Positions 19,138 through 28,625 of a stretch of DNA of 64,000 nucleotides are shown here, in pieces. Source of the DNA: an uncultured SAR86 cluster bacterium (lineage in GTDB: Bacteria; Pseudomonadota; Gammaproteobacteria; Magnimaribacterales; Magnimaribacteraceae); assembly GCA_902574355.1 (NCBI GenBank), contig CACGNN010000005.1, forward strand, positions 39,582 through 103,581, read 5' to 3'. Within the stretch, counting starts at the first letter, position 1; every line of letters starts with the position of its first letter. The notes beneath the pieces are model-generated. The model did no database searches and had not been told where the DNA came from. It saw only the letters and a program-made list of their open reading frames with translations. The position numbers and the translations under genes were made by a program.

Positions 19138-19911
19138 ATGAATTTAGAGACAGTAATTTATGAAAAAAGAGGAGCAGTTGCTTTGATTAAGTTTAATCGG
19201 CCTGACGTAAGGAATGCATTTAATGCCAAAATGACTGAAGATATTCTTGAAGCATTGATAGAGGCAAAAGGGGATAGTGATGTCCGAGCTATAGTTTTGA
19301 CTGGTGAAGGACTAAGTTTTTCAGCTGGCGCAGATCTTTCTGCAAGAGATAATAAGTGGTTAGATACCGAAGCTGCTTTAGTTGAAGGGTACTTACCAAG
19401 TCTAGAGGAGATAATGGCAATGCCTAAACCTGTCATATCTGCAGTAAATGGTGCTGCAGCGGGCATAGGAAGTGCTTACGCAATGGCTTGCGACTTAACC
19501 ATCATGTCTGAAGAAGCTTATATACTTCAAGCATTCAGTAATATTGGGCTAATTCCTGATGGAGGAGCTAATTGGTTTTTAACCAATACAGTTGGTTATA
19601 AACTTGCTTATCAAATTGCGATAGAGGGCGAAAGAATAGACTCTAGAAGATGTTTAGAATTAGGGTTAATAAATAAAGTAGTTCCTGGTGAAGCTTTACT
19701 AGATGAGGCATTATCATGGGCAGATAGATTGAGTTCACGGTCTTCTCAATCTTTAAAACTTACAAAACAGATAATGAGAAAGGCTTTAGACAGCACTTAT
19801 GGCGATATCTATAACCTAGAGGCTAAAACCCAAAACACACTTACAGGTTCAGAAGATAATATTGAGGGAGTTACAGCTTTTATGGAAAAGAGACAACCTA
19901 ACTTTAAATAA
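19138..19911 (+). CDS. Enoyl-CoA hydratase/isomerase (crotonase) family, PaaG-like
   Basis: A 257-residue crotonase-fold enzyme acting on acyl-CoA thioesters. Oxyanion-hole segments are LSFSAGADLS near residue 60 and NGAAAGIGSAYAMACDLTIMSE near 102-123. In classical hydratases a Glu occurs just before the IGL(I/V)P stretch; here the segment reads AFSNIGLIPDGGANWFL, with Asp in PDGG and no such Glu. That pattern is the one seen in PaaG-type isomerases and many uncharacterised acyl-CoA enzymes, so hydratase activity should not be assumed. It has a good AAGGAG site and no pathway partners next to it; its end meets the transporter gene from the other strand. Confidence 0.8.
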   Translation: MNLETVIYEKRGAVALIKFNRPDVRNAFNAKMTEDILEALIEAKGDSDVRAIVLTGEGLSFSAGADLSARDNKWLDTEAALVEGYLPSLEEIMAMPKPVISAVNGAAAGIGSAYAMACDLTIMSEEAYILQAFSNIGLIPDGGANWFLTNTVGYKLAYQIAIEGERIDSRRCLELGLINKVVPGEALLDEALSWADRLSSRSSQSLKLTKQIMRKALDSTYGDIYNLEAKTQNTLTGSEDNIEGVTAFMEKRQPNFK

Positions 19912-19914
19912 AAT

Positions 19915-21309
19915 TTATTTGTTCTGACTTTCAAGTTCCATCCTAAGCTCTTTGTGTTTTTGCTTAGTAAGAGGGTAGTACCAAGTTAGAAGTAAAGCAG
20001 GCAGGAAAAATACGGCACAACCTAGGCAATAATAAATTCTTAAAGCTAGCATCGCATCGTCTGAATTTATTATTCCCGGTACAAATCCAGAGAAGTCTAC
20101 CAATATAGCCGCAGCCCAAACGGCTATCATTGCGGATACTTTCGCTATCATTCCATTCAATGCAAAGAATGTTCCAGCACGTCTCCCTCCAGTTTTTAAA
20201 GAATCTAGGTCCACAACATCTGCCAACATGGAGGCAGGTAGGAATTGAAGGCCACCAAAACAGAATCCTTTGAGAAGAAACAGGATATGAAACTCAGTAA
20301 AATCGCCTCTTTCAAGAAAAAAACATAAAAAACTTACTGTTCCGGTGCCTACAAGAGTTATACAAAAAGCTTTATGCTTACCTAAAGTTTTACCTAGCCA
20401 AAGCCAGAACGGAATTCCTATTAGTCCCGCAATAAAGTATCTTGCATAAGAAGCACCCACAGTCTCAATTCCAATGACATCTCTTACAAACCAGAGAGAT
20501 AAAGTATTTCTAAATGACTCTCCTGCAATCACCAAGAAAATGATTAATAAAATTCTTACTAGTAAAGGATTTTCGGCAGCATATTTTAGTCCTTCAAGTA
20601 AAGGAATCTTTTTTTCAACCTTTGGCATAGGATCTGGCACTTTCCAAATTGCCCACGCGGCAAAGATGGGTAGCAACAGAACAATACCAATCCCCATACT
20701 CGCTAAAATATCCGACATTTTTCCCGAAGTAGAAAAATCTTGAAAAATAAAAATCGCTGCAAGCATCCTCTTTATTGATTCCAGGACTCCTATTCCCTGT
20801 CCTGAGACTTCAATGGCAAGAGGTATAAGTGCAGAAATCAACAAACCAATTAAAGTCCATCCTTCTCTCCCGCTGACAACTCTTGATCTCTGATGATAAT
20901 CTGATGATATCTCAGCACCCCATGCACCATAAGGAATATTAATTATGGTTGAACCTAAATACATAAGCATCATCCAAATCACAAAGTACGCAATTGAGAC
21001 TTCTGAACCAGGGATGAATAACTTATAAATAGCCAACATCATCAAAGGGATGCCTAATATAATCCAAGGCTTTCTTCTTCCAATAGAAGTCCTAGTAGAA
21101 TCACCTAACTGACCAAGAATTGGATCAGTAATTACATCTGTGAACCTTGCAATTAAAAGGAGATTGGCAATGATATAAAGAGGAATGCCTACAACCTCAG
21201 AATAAAAGGGAATTAGCCAGATTGCTATTGGATAGCCAATCATTGCTAAAGGAGTTGCAAGCCCTCCATAAGCAAAAATTGTATTACGCTGAACTGTCGT
21301 AGTACTCAT
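19915..21309 (-). CDS. GPH-family (MelB-like) MFS sugar/cation symporter
   Basis: An integral membrane protein of 464 residues with about 12 hydrophobic segments. The segment RFTDVITDPILGQLGDSTRTSIGRRKPWI near the N-terminus is the signature of the glycoside-pentoside-hexuronide:cation symporter family (MelB/XylP/UidB type), with the Asp residues that bind the coupling ion. I chose the ATG at 21309 because AGGGGAG precedes it by four bases; an in-frame ATG at 21342 lacks such a site. No glycosidase or sugar kinase lies nearby, so the substrate cannot be told. It converges with the crotonase gene and lies downstream of leuA on the same strand. Confidence 0.8.
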   Translation of the reverse strand: MSTTTVQRNTIFAYGGLATPLAMIGYPIAIWLIPFYSEVVGIPLYIIANLLLIARFTDVITDPILGQLGDSTRTSIGRRKPWIILGIPLMMLAIYKLFIPGSEVSIAYFVIWMMLMYLGSTIINIPYGAWGAEISSDYHQRSRVVSGREGWTLIGLLISALIPLAIEVSGQGIGVLESIKRMLAAIFIFQDFSTSGKMSDILASMGIGIVLLLPIFAAWAIWKVPDPMPKVEKKIPLLEGLKYAAENPLLVRILLIIFLVIAGESFRNTLSLWFVRDVIGIETVGASYARYFIAGLIGIPFWLWLGKTLGKHKAFCITLVGTGTVSFLCFFLERGDFTEFHILFLLKGFCFGGLQFLPASMLADVVDLDSLKTGGRRAGTFFALNGMIAKVSAMIAVWAAAILVDFSGFVPGIINSDDAMLALRIYYCLGCAVFFLPALLLTWYYPLTKQKHKELRMELESQNK

Positions 21310-21356
21310 AACTCCCCTAGAAATGATAAATTCCAAGGTCATATTATAGTTTTGAG

Positions 21357-23078
<1,722 letters not shown>

Positions 23079-23095
23079 TTAAAGCAGAAGTTATG

Positions 23096-23125
23096 CCCGG
23101 TTAACTCTAAAAAAAAGAGACCGGG
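23096..23125 (-). promoter_or_regulatory. GC-rich hairpin in the leuA leader
   Basis: On the minus strand CCCGGT (23125-23120) pairs with ACCGGG (23101-23096) and CTCT (23119-23116) with AGAG (23108-23105), leaving a loop of seven T and a three-base bulge. The eight T run (23116-23109) with the following AG can instead pair perfectly, over ten bases, with CTAAAAAAAA (23156-23147) upstream. Such mutually exclusive pairings are typical of attenuators, but no intrinsic terminator with a trailing T run follows, so any control may act on translation of leuA. Confidence 0.45.
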
Positions 23126-23169
23126 ATAGTCAGTCGTAGCTGAATATTTTTTTTAGCGACTAAAATCAT
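23107..23169 (-). CDS. Candidate leuA leader peptide (19 aa)
   Basis: A short ORF on the minus strand encodes MILVAKNIQLRLTIPVSFF and ends with TAG inside the leader hairpin. Eight of 19 residues are Leu, Ile or Val, which fits ribosome-mediated sensing of branched-chain amino acids ahead of leuA. A promoter-like TTGACC...TATAAG ends ten bases before the ATG, so the transcript would begin almost at the start codon and the peptide would be made leaderless or not at all. No Shine-Dalgarno site is visible. The Leu codons are TTA, CTA and CTG and do not cluster as in classical leuL. Confidence 0.4.
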   Translation of the reverse strand: MILVAKKNIQLRLTIPVSFF

Positions 23170-23178
23170 CGGCGCTAG

Positions 23179-23205
23179 CTTATATTTGCAAGCAATTAAG
23201 GTCAA
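23179..23205 (-). promoter_or_regulatory. Candidate leuA promoter
   Basis: TTGACC (23205-23200) and TATAAG (23184-23179) on the minus strand are separated by 15 bases, slightly short for a sigma-70 promoter. Start of transcription would be near 23172, just before the leader ORF. Confidence 0.4.
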
Positions 23206-23242
23206 GTTGAGTCTTTTTTTTCAAATAGTAAAATTGCAAAAT

Positions 23243-23644
23243 ATGGTTTTATCAAAATATCAAAAACTCCAAGAGCTAGGTATAGATATATGGAAAAAAA
23301 GATCTGATCAGGAGACTATTTTTTTTCAAGATGAAGTCTATTCAATCGACAGAAATTGTATTCTGTGTCTTGGAAAAAAAGACGAGAAAGTTTCAGAAGA
23401 GGATAAAATAATTTTTTTAAAGACACTTGCTAAGTCAATTGGAAAAAATAATTTCCTGAAAATAAATAAACTAGAAAATCCCGAATTAATAAATAACATC
23501 ATAGTTTTAGGAACAGATATTCCACAATATTCAGAGCAATATGCAAATTCTGAAATATCATCTTATGATTCCATGACAGAAATATGTTCATCAAAAGAGT
23601 CTAAACAGCTTTTTTTGGATCAGTTAAAAGCTTTAAATTTATAA
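23243..23644 (+). CDS. holD: DNA polymerase III psi subunit (HolD-like)
   Basis: Psi joins the clamp loader to chi and so to SSB. This 133-residue protein is divergent, but its N-terminus YQKLQELGIDIWKKR (6-20) closely parallels the E. coli psi N-terminus, which contains LQQLGITQW and binds DnaX. LGTD at 89-92 and a closing helix of the type KQLFLDQLKAL also match. Its place directly before rimI is the E. coli order holD-rimI. I chose the ATG at 23243; an in-frame TTG at 23186 would add 19 residues ahead of the conserved start. holC is also present in this window at 31.4 kb, which supports the call. A search with an HolD profile would settle it. Confidence 0.78.
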   Translation: MVLSKYQKLQELGIDIWKKRSDQETIFFQDEVYSIDRNCILCLGKKDEKVSEEDKIIFLKTLAKSIGKNNFLKINKLENPELINNIIVLGTDIPQYSEQYANSEISSYDSMTEICSSKESKQLFLDQLKALNL

Positions 23645-23653
23645 AAATATTTC

Positions 23654-24130
23654 ATGGACTACTCTTATTTAGATTTTAGCCACTTAGATTCAGTTCTCGA
23701 AATAGAGAGAGAATCTAACCCTTTCCCTTGGACAGAAAGAAACTTCACTGACTGTTTAGAGAAAGGTTATTACTCTTTGGCTCTAGAGGACAATGAACGG
23801 TTGGTAGGTTTCGCTATTATGGCAATTTCATCTGAAGAGTCACATCTTCTGAATATAGGTGTAAATAAAGATTTTAGGGGTTCAGGGTACGGAGAGAGAA
23901 TATTAAAAAAAATGATAATTGCTGCTGAAGTTATGGGAAGCAAGAAAATACTTCTTGAAGTAAGAGTCTCAAATAAAATTGCTTATAGACTTTATGAGAA
24001 ACTTGGATTTCATGAAATTGGTGAAAGAAAAAAATATTATAGACTCCCTGAAGGCAGAGAAGATGCTTATGTTATGTCCAAAACCCTCAAAAAAGGTTTT
24101 GTAAGTAATTTATTTTTTTCTAAGAGTTAA
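23654..24130 (+). CDS. rimI: Ribosomal-protein-alanine N-acetyltransferase
   Basis: RimI is a GNAT enzyme that acetylates the N-terminal Ala of ribosomal protein S18. Signs are the opening DLDSVLEIERESNPFPWTERNF type segment, the acetyl-CoA loop VNKDFRGSGYGERILKKMI (R/Q-x-x-G-x-G/A pattern) and the closing VRVSNKIAYRLYEKLGFHEIGERKKYY, which holds the catalytic Tyr region typical of RimI. 158 residues is typical. The gene follows holD by nine bases. Its last 11 bases overlap the end of the convergent glutathione peroxidase gene. Confidence 0.9.
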   Translation: MDYSYLDFSHLDSVLEIERESNPFPWTERNFTDCLEKGYYSLALEDNERLVGFAIMAISSEESHLLNIGVNKDFRGSGYGERILKKMIIAAEVMGSKKILLEVRVSNKIAYRLYEKLGFHEIGERKKYYRLPEGREDAYVMSKTLKKGFVSNLFFSKS

Positions 24131-24608
24131 TTAACTTTTCAATATCAGTCTGGATCTGCTCAGGAGTTGTTGAAGATCCGTATCTATTGACAGGTTCACC
24201 ATCTTTACTAATAAGGAATTTGGTGAAATTCCATTTAATTTTTTCCGTTCCAAGAAGCCCTTTTTTTTCCTTAGTTAAAAATTTAAATAAAGGATGAGCA
24301 TTGTCTCCATTTACATCAATTTTACTAAAGATTGGAAAAGTACTTCCATAATTTAAGCTGCAAAATTCAACAATTTGTTCATTAGACCCGGGCTCTTGAC
24401 CGCCAAATTGATTACAAGGGAAGGCCAAAACAGAAAATTCCTCATGCGAATATTTATTTTGAAGTTGTTCTAGACCTTTATATTGAGGCGTAAAACCACA
24501 CTGGCTGGCAGTATTAACTATCAGTAAGGTTTTTCCTTTGAAATCGCTTAAGTCTACCTTTTGACCGGACGAGTCTTCACAGGAGAATTGGTAAATGTTT
24601 TTAGTCAT
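24120..24608 (-). CDS. Glutathione peroxidase (Cys type)
   Basis: A 162-residue thiol peroxidase of the GPx family (BtuE-like) that reduces hydrogen peroxide and lipid hydroperoxides. The catalytic motif NTASQCGFT has Cys at 37, encoded by TGT, so it is not a selenoprotein. The tetrad partners are in FPCNQFGGQEPG (Gln71) and KWNFTKFL (Trp126, Asn127). A second Cys in FPCNQ (65) is compatible with the thioredoxin-dependent two-Cys mechanism common in bacterial enzymes. It converges on rimI with an 11-base overlap and is divergent from the tas-like gene. Confidence 0.92.
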   Translation of the reverse strand: MTKNIYQFSCEDSSGQKVDLSDFKGKTLLIVNTASQCGFTPQYKGLEQLQNKYSHEEFSVLAFPCNQFGGQEPGSNEQIVEFCSLNYGSTFPIFSKIDVNGDNAHPLFKFLTKEKKGLLGTEKIKWNFTKFLISKDGEPVNRYGSSTTPEQIQTDIEKLINS

Positions 24609-24664
24609 TTTTGAATTTAATTTTTTATAATATTAAATTATAACAACTTTGTAAGGAGAGAAGG

Positions 24665-25705
24665 GTGGAGTATAGAAAATTAGGAAATACTGATTTAGAT
24701 GTAAGCGTTATCTGTCTGGGTACCATGACTTGGGGGGAACAGAATACTTTTGAGGAAGGATATGAGCAGATGGATTATGCCGTTGAGCAAGGAGTCAACT
24801 TCTTTGATACGGCTGAACTCTATCCAATACCACCCAAACCTGATACACAAGGCAAGACTGAAGAGTGTATAGGAAATTGGTTTAAGAGAACCGGAAAGAG
24901 AGAAGAGATAATTCTTGCTTCTAAAGTAGCTGGAAGGGCGCCTATGAATTGGTTTAGAGGAGACTGGACACTTCTGGATAGAGAGAATATCGAAAGTGCA
25001 ATAGATTCAAGCCTCAAAAGACTACAAACTGATTATATTGATTTGTATCAATTACATTGGCCTGACAGAAGAATGAGTATGTTTGGTGCTGATGGTTTAG
25101 GTTATAAGCATTATGAAGCTGAAACAGTTCCAATACTTGAAACATTGAAAGTACTTTCTGAAGCAGTAGATTCTGGAAAAATTAGATATGTTGGCTTATC
25201 AAATGAAACACCATGGGGCCTCTCTGAATTTATCAAGTTTTCAGAAATGTATGATTTACCAAGAGTTGTATCAGTTCAGAATGCTTACAATTTTTTAAAC
25301 CGATCTTATGAGATTGGTATGTCTGAGTTTCATCATAGATCACAAGTAGGTCTTCTGGCTTATTCCCCTTTAGCACAAGGCTATTTGTCAGGAAAGTATA
25401 TTGATGGTGCTAGACCTGAAGGAGCTCGAACTACCTTATTTGAAAGAGGAGATCGGTATGAGGTTCCCGGTGCAAATGAGGCGGTTAAATCCTATGTCAA
25501 TTATGCTCATTCGATAAATATGGATCCATCAGTGATGGCTAATTCTTTTGTAAATTCAAGAGATTTTGTAACTTCTAATATCATTGGCGCAACCACTATG
25601 GAGCAGCTGAAGTTAGCTATTGGAAGTATTGATGTGAAATTATCCGATGAAGATTTAGAGCAAATATCTTTGATACATAGAAAAAATCCTAATATATGTC
25701 CTTGA
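24665..25705 (+). CDS. tas: Aldo/keto reductase, Tas-like
   Basis: An NADPH-dependent aldo/keto reductase of 346 residues. The catalytic tetrad is readable: Asp48 (FFDTAE), Tyr53 (ELYP), Lys87 (ILASKV) and His131 (LYQLHWP). Extended likeness to E. coli Tas includes the insert YPIPPKPDTQGKTEE, GNWF, SLKRLQTDY and the ending IIGATTMEQLK. The physiological substrate of Tas is not established. The start is GTG preceded by GGAGAGAAGG. It overlaps the next gene by ten bases. Confidence 0.85.
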   Translation: MEYRKLGNTDLDVSVICLGTMTWGEQNTFEEGYEQMDYAVEQGVNFFDTAELYPIPPKPDTQGKTEECIGNWFKRTGKREEIILASKVAGRAPMNWFRGDWTLLDRENIESAIDSSLKRLQTDYIDLYQLHWPDRRMSMFGADGLGYKHYEAETVPILETLKVLSEAVDSGKIRYVGLSNETPWGLSEFIKFSEMYDLPRVVSVQNAYNFLNRSYEIGMSEFHHRSQVGLLAYSPLAQGYLSGKYIDGARPEGARTTLFERGDRYEVPGANEAVKSYVNYAHSINMDPSVMANSFVNSRDFVTSNIIGATTMEQLKLAIGSIDVKLSDEDLEQISLIHRKNPNICP

Positions 25706-26166
25706 ACTCTGAAAATTTAGATTTACAGAGTTTTTGGAAATCTTTTGATGAGCTTTCAAAGTTAGAACTTTATGAGGTTCTGAGTTTTCGACAATCCATA
25801 TTTGTTGTAGAGCAGAAATCTTGGTATCAGGATGCAGATGGATTAGACGAAATTAGCGATCATCTTCTTTTGAAAAAGGATGAACATTTAGTAGGTTACT
25901 TAAGGTTAACTCCTCCTGGAATTAAGTACAAAACACCATCTATAGGACGTATTGCTGTAATTGAAAGTCTGAGAGGTCTCAGCATCGGTTCAAGATTAGT
26001 TGATGAAGGCCTAAAGAGAAGTTTAGAAAATTATATGACTGATAAATCAACTATTTCTGCTCAAGAATATTTGATTAAATTTTATGAAGGTCACGGCTTT
26101 AAAGTTTCTGGCGACGTGTACGATGAAGATGGAATTCCTCACATTCAAATGATAAAGAATGGATAA
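25696..26166 (+). CDS. ElaA-like GNAT acetyltransferase
   Basis: A 156-residue GNAT protein with the ElaA pattern: LYEVLSFRQSIFVVEQKSWYQDADGLDE near the N-terminus, IGRIAVIESLRGLSIGSRLVDEGL as the acetyl-CoA loop, and a C-terminal YEGHGFKVSGDVYDEDGIPHIQM. The last block is the most diagnostic for ElaA. The acceptor substrate of this family is unknown to me. It is coupled to the tas-like gene by a ten-base overlap and overlaps the next gene by eight bases, so the three form a unit. Confidence 0.85.
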   Translation: MSLNSENLDLQSFWKSFDELSKLELYEVLSFRQSIFVVEQKSWYQDADGLDEISDHLLLKKDEHLVGYLRLTPPGIKYKTPSIGRIAVIESLRGLSIGSRLVDEGLKRSLENYMTDKSTISAQEYLIKFYEGHGFKVSGDVYDEDGIPHIQMIKNG

Positions 26167-27016
26167 AGAAAAGCTTTATACCTTAATTTTGTCTGTCGGC
26201 TTAATTATTGGAGCTTTACTGGCAGGACTTTCTATTATTCAAGAATCTAATATTACAAATTTTAAATATGCTGCGAAAATTGAAGACACTTCCATCTCTA
26301 TGGAGAAATATCTAGTTCAACTTGAGGGTCTTGCAAAAGACAAGAAATCTCCCATATCGCAAAAAGATAAAGAATATGTTCTTGAGCGAATGATAGAAGA
26401 GGAACTTTTAATTAAAAGGGCTTTAGACCTTGGAATGCTTGAAAATAATCCTATAGCAAGAGGAACAATTGTTCAGCAGATGATAAAGACTATCATTGCA
26501 GAAAATATGAGATACGAAGTATCCGATAAAGAATTAAATGAATTTTTTGAAGAGAATATAGGGTTTTTCACCAAATCATCAAGGTTAAGAATTCAACAAC
26601 TTTATTTCTCTGATGAAGGGGCCGAAAACTCATCCTTTGAAGATGCAAATCGAGCTTATGACCTTTTAATTTCTGGTAGCAGCTTCGTTGAGGTATCCAA
26701 TTTAGGGAGTGACTCTGCCTTAAAAATTCCGAATAGTTTAATGACATTATCAAAAGTAAGAGAGTATATTGGGCCTAGCCTCATGAATTTAGCTAGGAAC
26801 TTACAACCTGGTACATTCAGTCAACCAATCAAGGTTCCTGGCGGTCATAAAATAATTTTCTTATTGGAAAAAGAGTTGGCTGAACAGCCAAACTTAGATC
26901 AAGTTCGAGACGTTGTTTTAGCAGAATATTCAAAAAGGAGAGATGATAATTCCTTGAGAGAATATCTAGAGAATCTCAAGAATTGGTACGATATTTCAAG
27001 GAACTTACCTGAATAG
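26159..27016 (+). CDS. Membrane-anchored parvulin-type peptidyl-prolyl isomerase
   Basis: A 285-residue protein with one N-terminal membrane helix (about residues 7-27), a SurA_N-like helical part and a parvulin domain near 130-235 (RLRIQQLYFSDEG at its start and PGTFSQPIKVPGGHKIIFLLEK at its end). The chain after the helix is predicted to be periplasmic, where it would help secreted proteins fold. Similar isomerases are often placed beside HupE/UreJ-type proteins in aquatic Gammaproteobacteria, and the same pairing is seen here with the next gene abutting the stop codon. Isomerase activity itself is not proven by sequence. Confidence 0.75.
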   Translation: MDKEKLYTLILSVGLIIGALLAGLSIIQESNITNFKYAAKIEDTSISMEKYLVQLEGLAKDKKSPISQKDKEYVLERMIEEELLIKRALDLGMLENNPIARGTIVQQMIKTIIAENMRYEVSDKELNEFFEENIGFFTKSSRLRIQQLYFSDEGAENSSFEDANRAYDLLISGSSFVEVSNLGSDSALKIPNSLMTLSKVREYIGPSLMNLARNLQPGTFSQPIKVPGGHKIIFLLEKELAEQPNLDQVRDVVLAEYSKRRDDNSLREYLENLKNWYDISRNLPE

Positions 27017-28207
27017 ATGTCGAAACTTTTATCAATAGGTTTAATAACTTGTTTATTAAGTACAGTATTATTCTCACATCAAAGAAGTGAGTCTTATTCT
27101 AAGATAAATATAGACTCTACTGCTGAATCAAAATCTATTGAAGTAGAATTTAGTATTCAAACATCAGTATTGCAAAGACTAAATTTAAATTTTACCGAAA
27201 ACTGGGATGAAGAACTTACAAATAAAGTTATAGGTAATTTTAATTTTAATAAAAATTGCAATATCTCAAGTAAACCTTTTTTGAAAAATTCTTTTTCAAC
27301 CGGTTACTTAACTTTACTCTGGACGATGGAGTGTGAGCTTGAAGAATCCGCAATAAATTTTGAGCTCTTTTTTGATGAAGATCCGACTCATACTCATATA
27401 TCCACTTTTTTTATTAATTCTGTAGCTAGTCCTGAAAAGGTTTTCACATCCTCTAGAAGGGAGTGGAAAGAAACTGACAATGAATCTAAAAGTGAATCAA
27501 GATTTGATTCTTTTAGAGATTATCTCGAACTTGGATTTAATCATATATTGTCTGGATATGACCATTTAGCATTCTTACTTGCAATATTAATTCTAGGTTT
27601 TACCTTAAAGAATTTAATCATAGTAATCACGGGTTTTACAATTGGCCATAGCATCACTCTAGCGTTAGGGGTTTTGGGTCTAGTTACACCTTCTTCGCAA
27701 TTTGTTGAAGCTTTAATTGGATACTCAATAGTCATTATAGCTGTTGAGTGTATTGCTTCCATTACCAATAACCACAACCTATATGGAAGATTGTTGATTT
27801 ATTTTTCTTCATCATTAGTTATCTTTATAGCTTTTTTTGGACTACAAAAATTCACAATTGGCTTAGTAGGTATAAGCATATTTTCTTTTTGTTACTTAAA
27901 TCTTGTAAGAAGGCATCCAGGCTCTTCAATAACCTTACTTGTAACTTCTTTTTTTGGACTAATACATGGATTTGGGTTTGCTGGAAATTTATCGAGTATC
28001 GGTTTGATGGAAGGTAGGTTTTTACCTGCGATCGCAGGGTTTAATATCGGAGTTGAGCTCGGACAAATTTTGATAATTTTAATTGTTTATCTTATTTTTT
28101 CTCAGATAACTAAGTTCATTAGAGAAAGTATAAACACAGCAAGGGTTTGTGCTGCGTCAGCCTTGTCCTGTTTAGGCACATATTGGTTTTTGGAAAGATT
28201 ATTTTAG
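27017..28207 (+). CDS. HupE/UreJ-family membrane protein
   Basis: A 396-residue protein with a signal-like N-terminus, an extracytoplasmic domain of about 150 residues with two Cys residues, and a C-terminal bundle of about seven or eight membrane helices. The motif GFNHILSGYDHLAFLLAILILGF that opens the bundle is the hallmark of HupE/UreJ_2 proteins, with GHSITL and the later GLIHGFGFAGNL supplying His residues that could bind a metal. The family was linked to nickel supply for hydrogenase and urease, but no such enzymes are nearby, so metal and role remain open. Its ATG directly follows the stop of the isomerase gene. Confidence 0.75.
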   Translation: MSKLLSIGLITCLLSTVLFSHQRSESYSKINIDSTAESKSIEVEFSIQTSVLQRLNLNFTENWDEELTNKVIGNFNFNKNCNISSKPFLKNSFSTGYLTLLWTMECELEESAINFELFFDEDPTHTHISTFFINSVASPEKVFTSSRREWKETDNESKSESRFDSFRDYLELGFNHILSGYDHLAFLLAILILGFTLKNLIIVITGFTIGHSITLALGVLGLVTPSSQFVEALIGYSIVIIAVECIASITNNHNLYGRLLIYFSSSLVIFIAFFGLQKFTIGLVGISIFSFCYLNLVRRHPGSSITLLVTSFFGLIHGFGFAGNLSSIGLMEGRFLPAIAGFNIGVELGQILIILIVYLIFSQITKFIRESINTARVCAASALSCLGTYWFLERLF

Positions 28208-28590
28208 ATTATTCTGATATTTTCAGCTTGAGGCCCTTTTTCTGTTTCCTCAACAGAAAATCTTACCCTAGTATTTTCTTTGAGTTTCCTCCTGTCTTGA
28301 TTTTGAACAGCCCTAAGATGAACGAATAAATCCCCACCTTTGTCTCGAATCAAAAACCCATATCCTTTACTTTGGTCAAACCATTTTATGGTTCCTGTTT
28401 CGCCTCTAAAATTTCTCTTTATTTTTCTTCCATATATAAAACCAATGATCGAAAGAAATCCAATGCTCCAGAACGTCACAAGAGCTTGGTACATAAGACT
28501 ACTCCCAAAAGAAAGATCCCCAATAGAGAAAATTAACCCAGTGAATAAACTAGAAATAATGAAGCTTGTTATTAGAGCTCTAAAAAACAT
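28204..28590 (-). CDS. Membrane-anchored cold-shock-domain protein
   Basis: A 128-residue protein with two predicted membrane helices (about residues 5-24 and 34-53) followed by a complete cold-shock domain at about 63-128. RNP1 reads KGYGFLIRD and RNP2 DLFVHLRAV, with the usual GTIKWF lead. The order helices-then-CSD is the reverse of CSD-DUF1294 proteins. It should hold a nucleic-acid-binding domain on the cytoplasmic face of the inner membrane; the role is unknown. A TATAAT (28604-28599) ends only eight bases before the ATG, so the mRNA may be leaderless. It overlaps the end of the HupE-type gene by four bases. Confidence 0.78.
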   Translation of the reverse strand: MFFRALITSFIISSLFTGLIFSIGDLSFGSSLMYQALVTFWSIGFLSIIGFIYGRKIKRNFRGETGTIKWFDQSKGYGFLIRDKGGDLFVHLRAVQNQDRRKLKENTRVRFSVEETEKGPQAENIRII

Positions 28591-28625
28591 ATAGCTAAAT
28601 TATAACCAAAATGATTTCATAAACC

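Noticed and set aside
19906..19920. AAATAAA-A-TTTATTT palindrome between the crotonase and transporter ends
   Set aside because: Pure A/T stem of seven pairs without a G/C core; too weak to call a bidirectional terminator, although it sits where one would be expected.
24490..24505. Possible selenocysteine in the glutathione peroxidase
   Set aside because: The catalytic codon reads TGT (Cys), not TGA, and no SECIS-like element is required.
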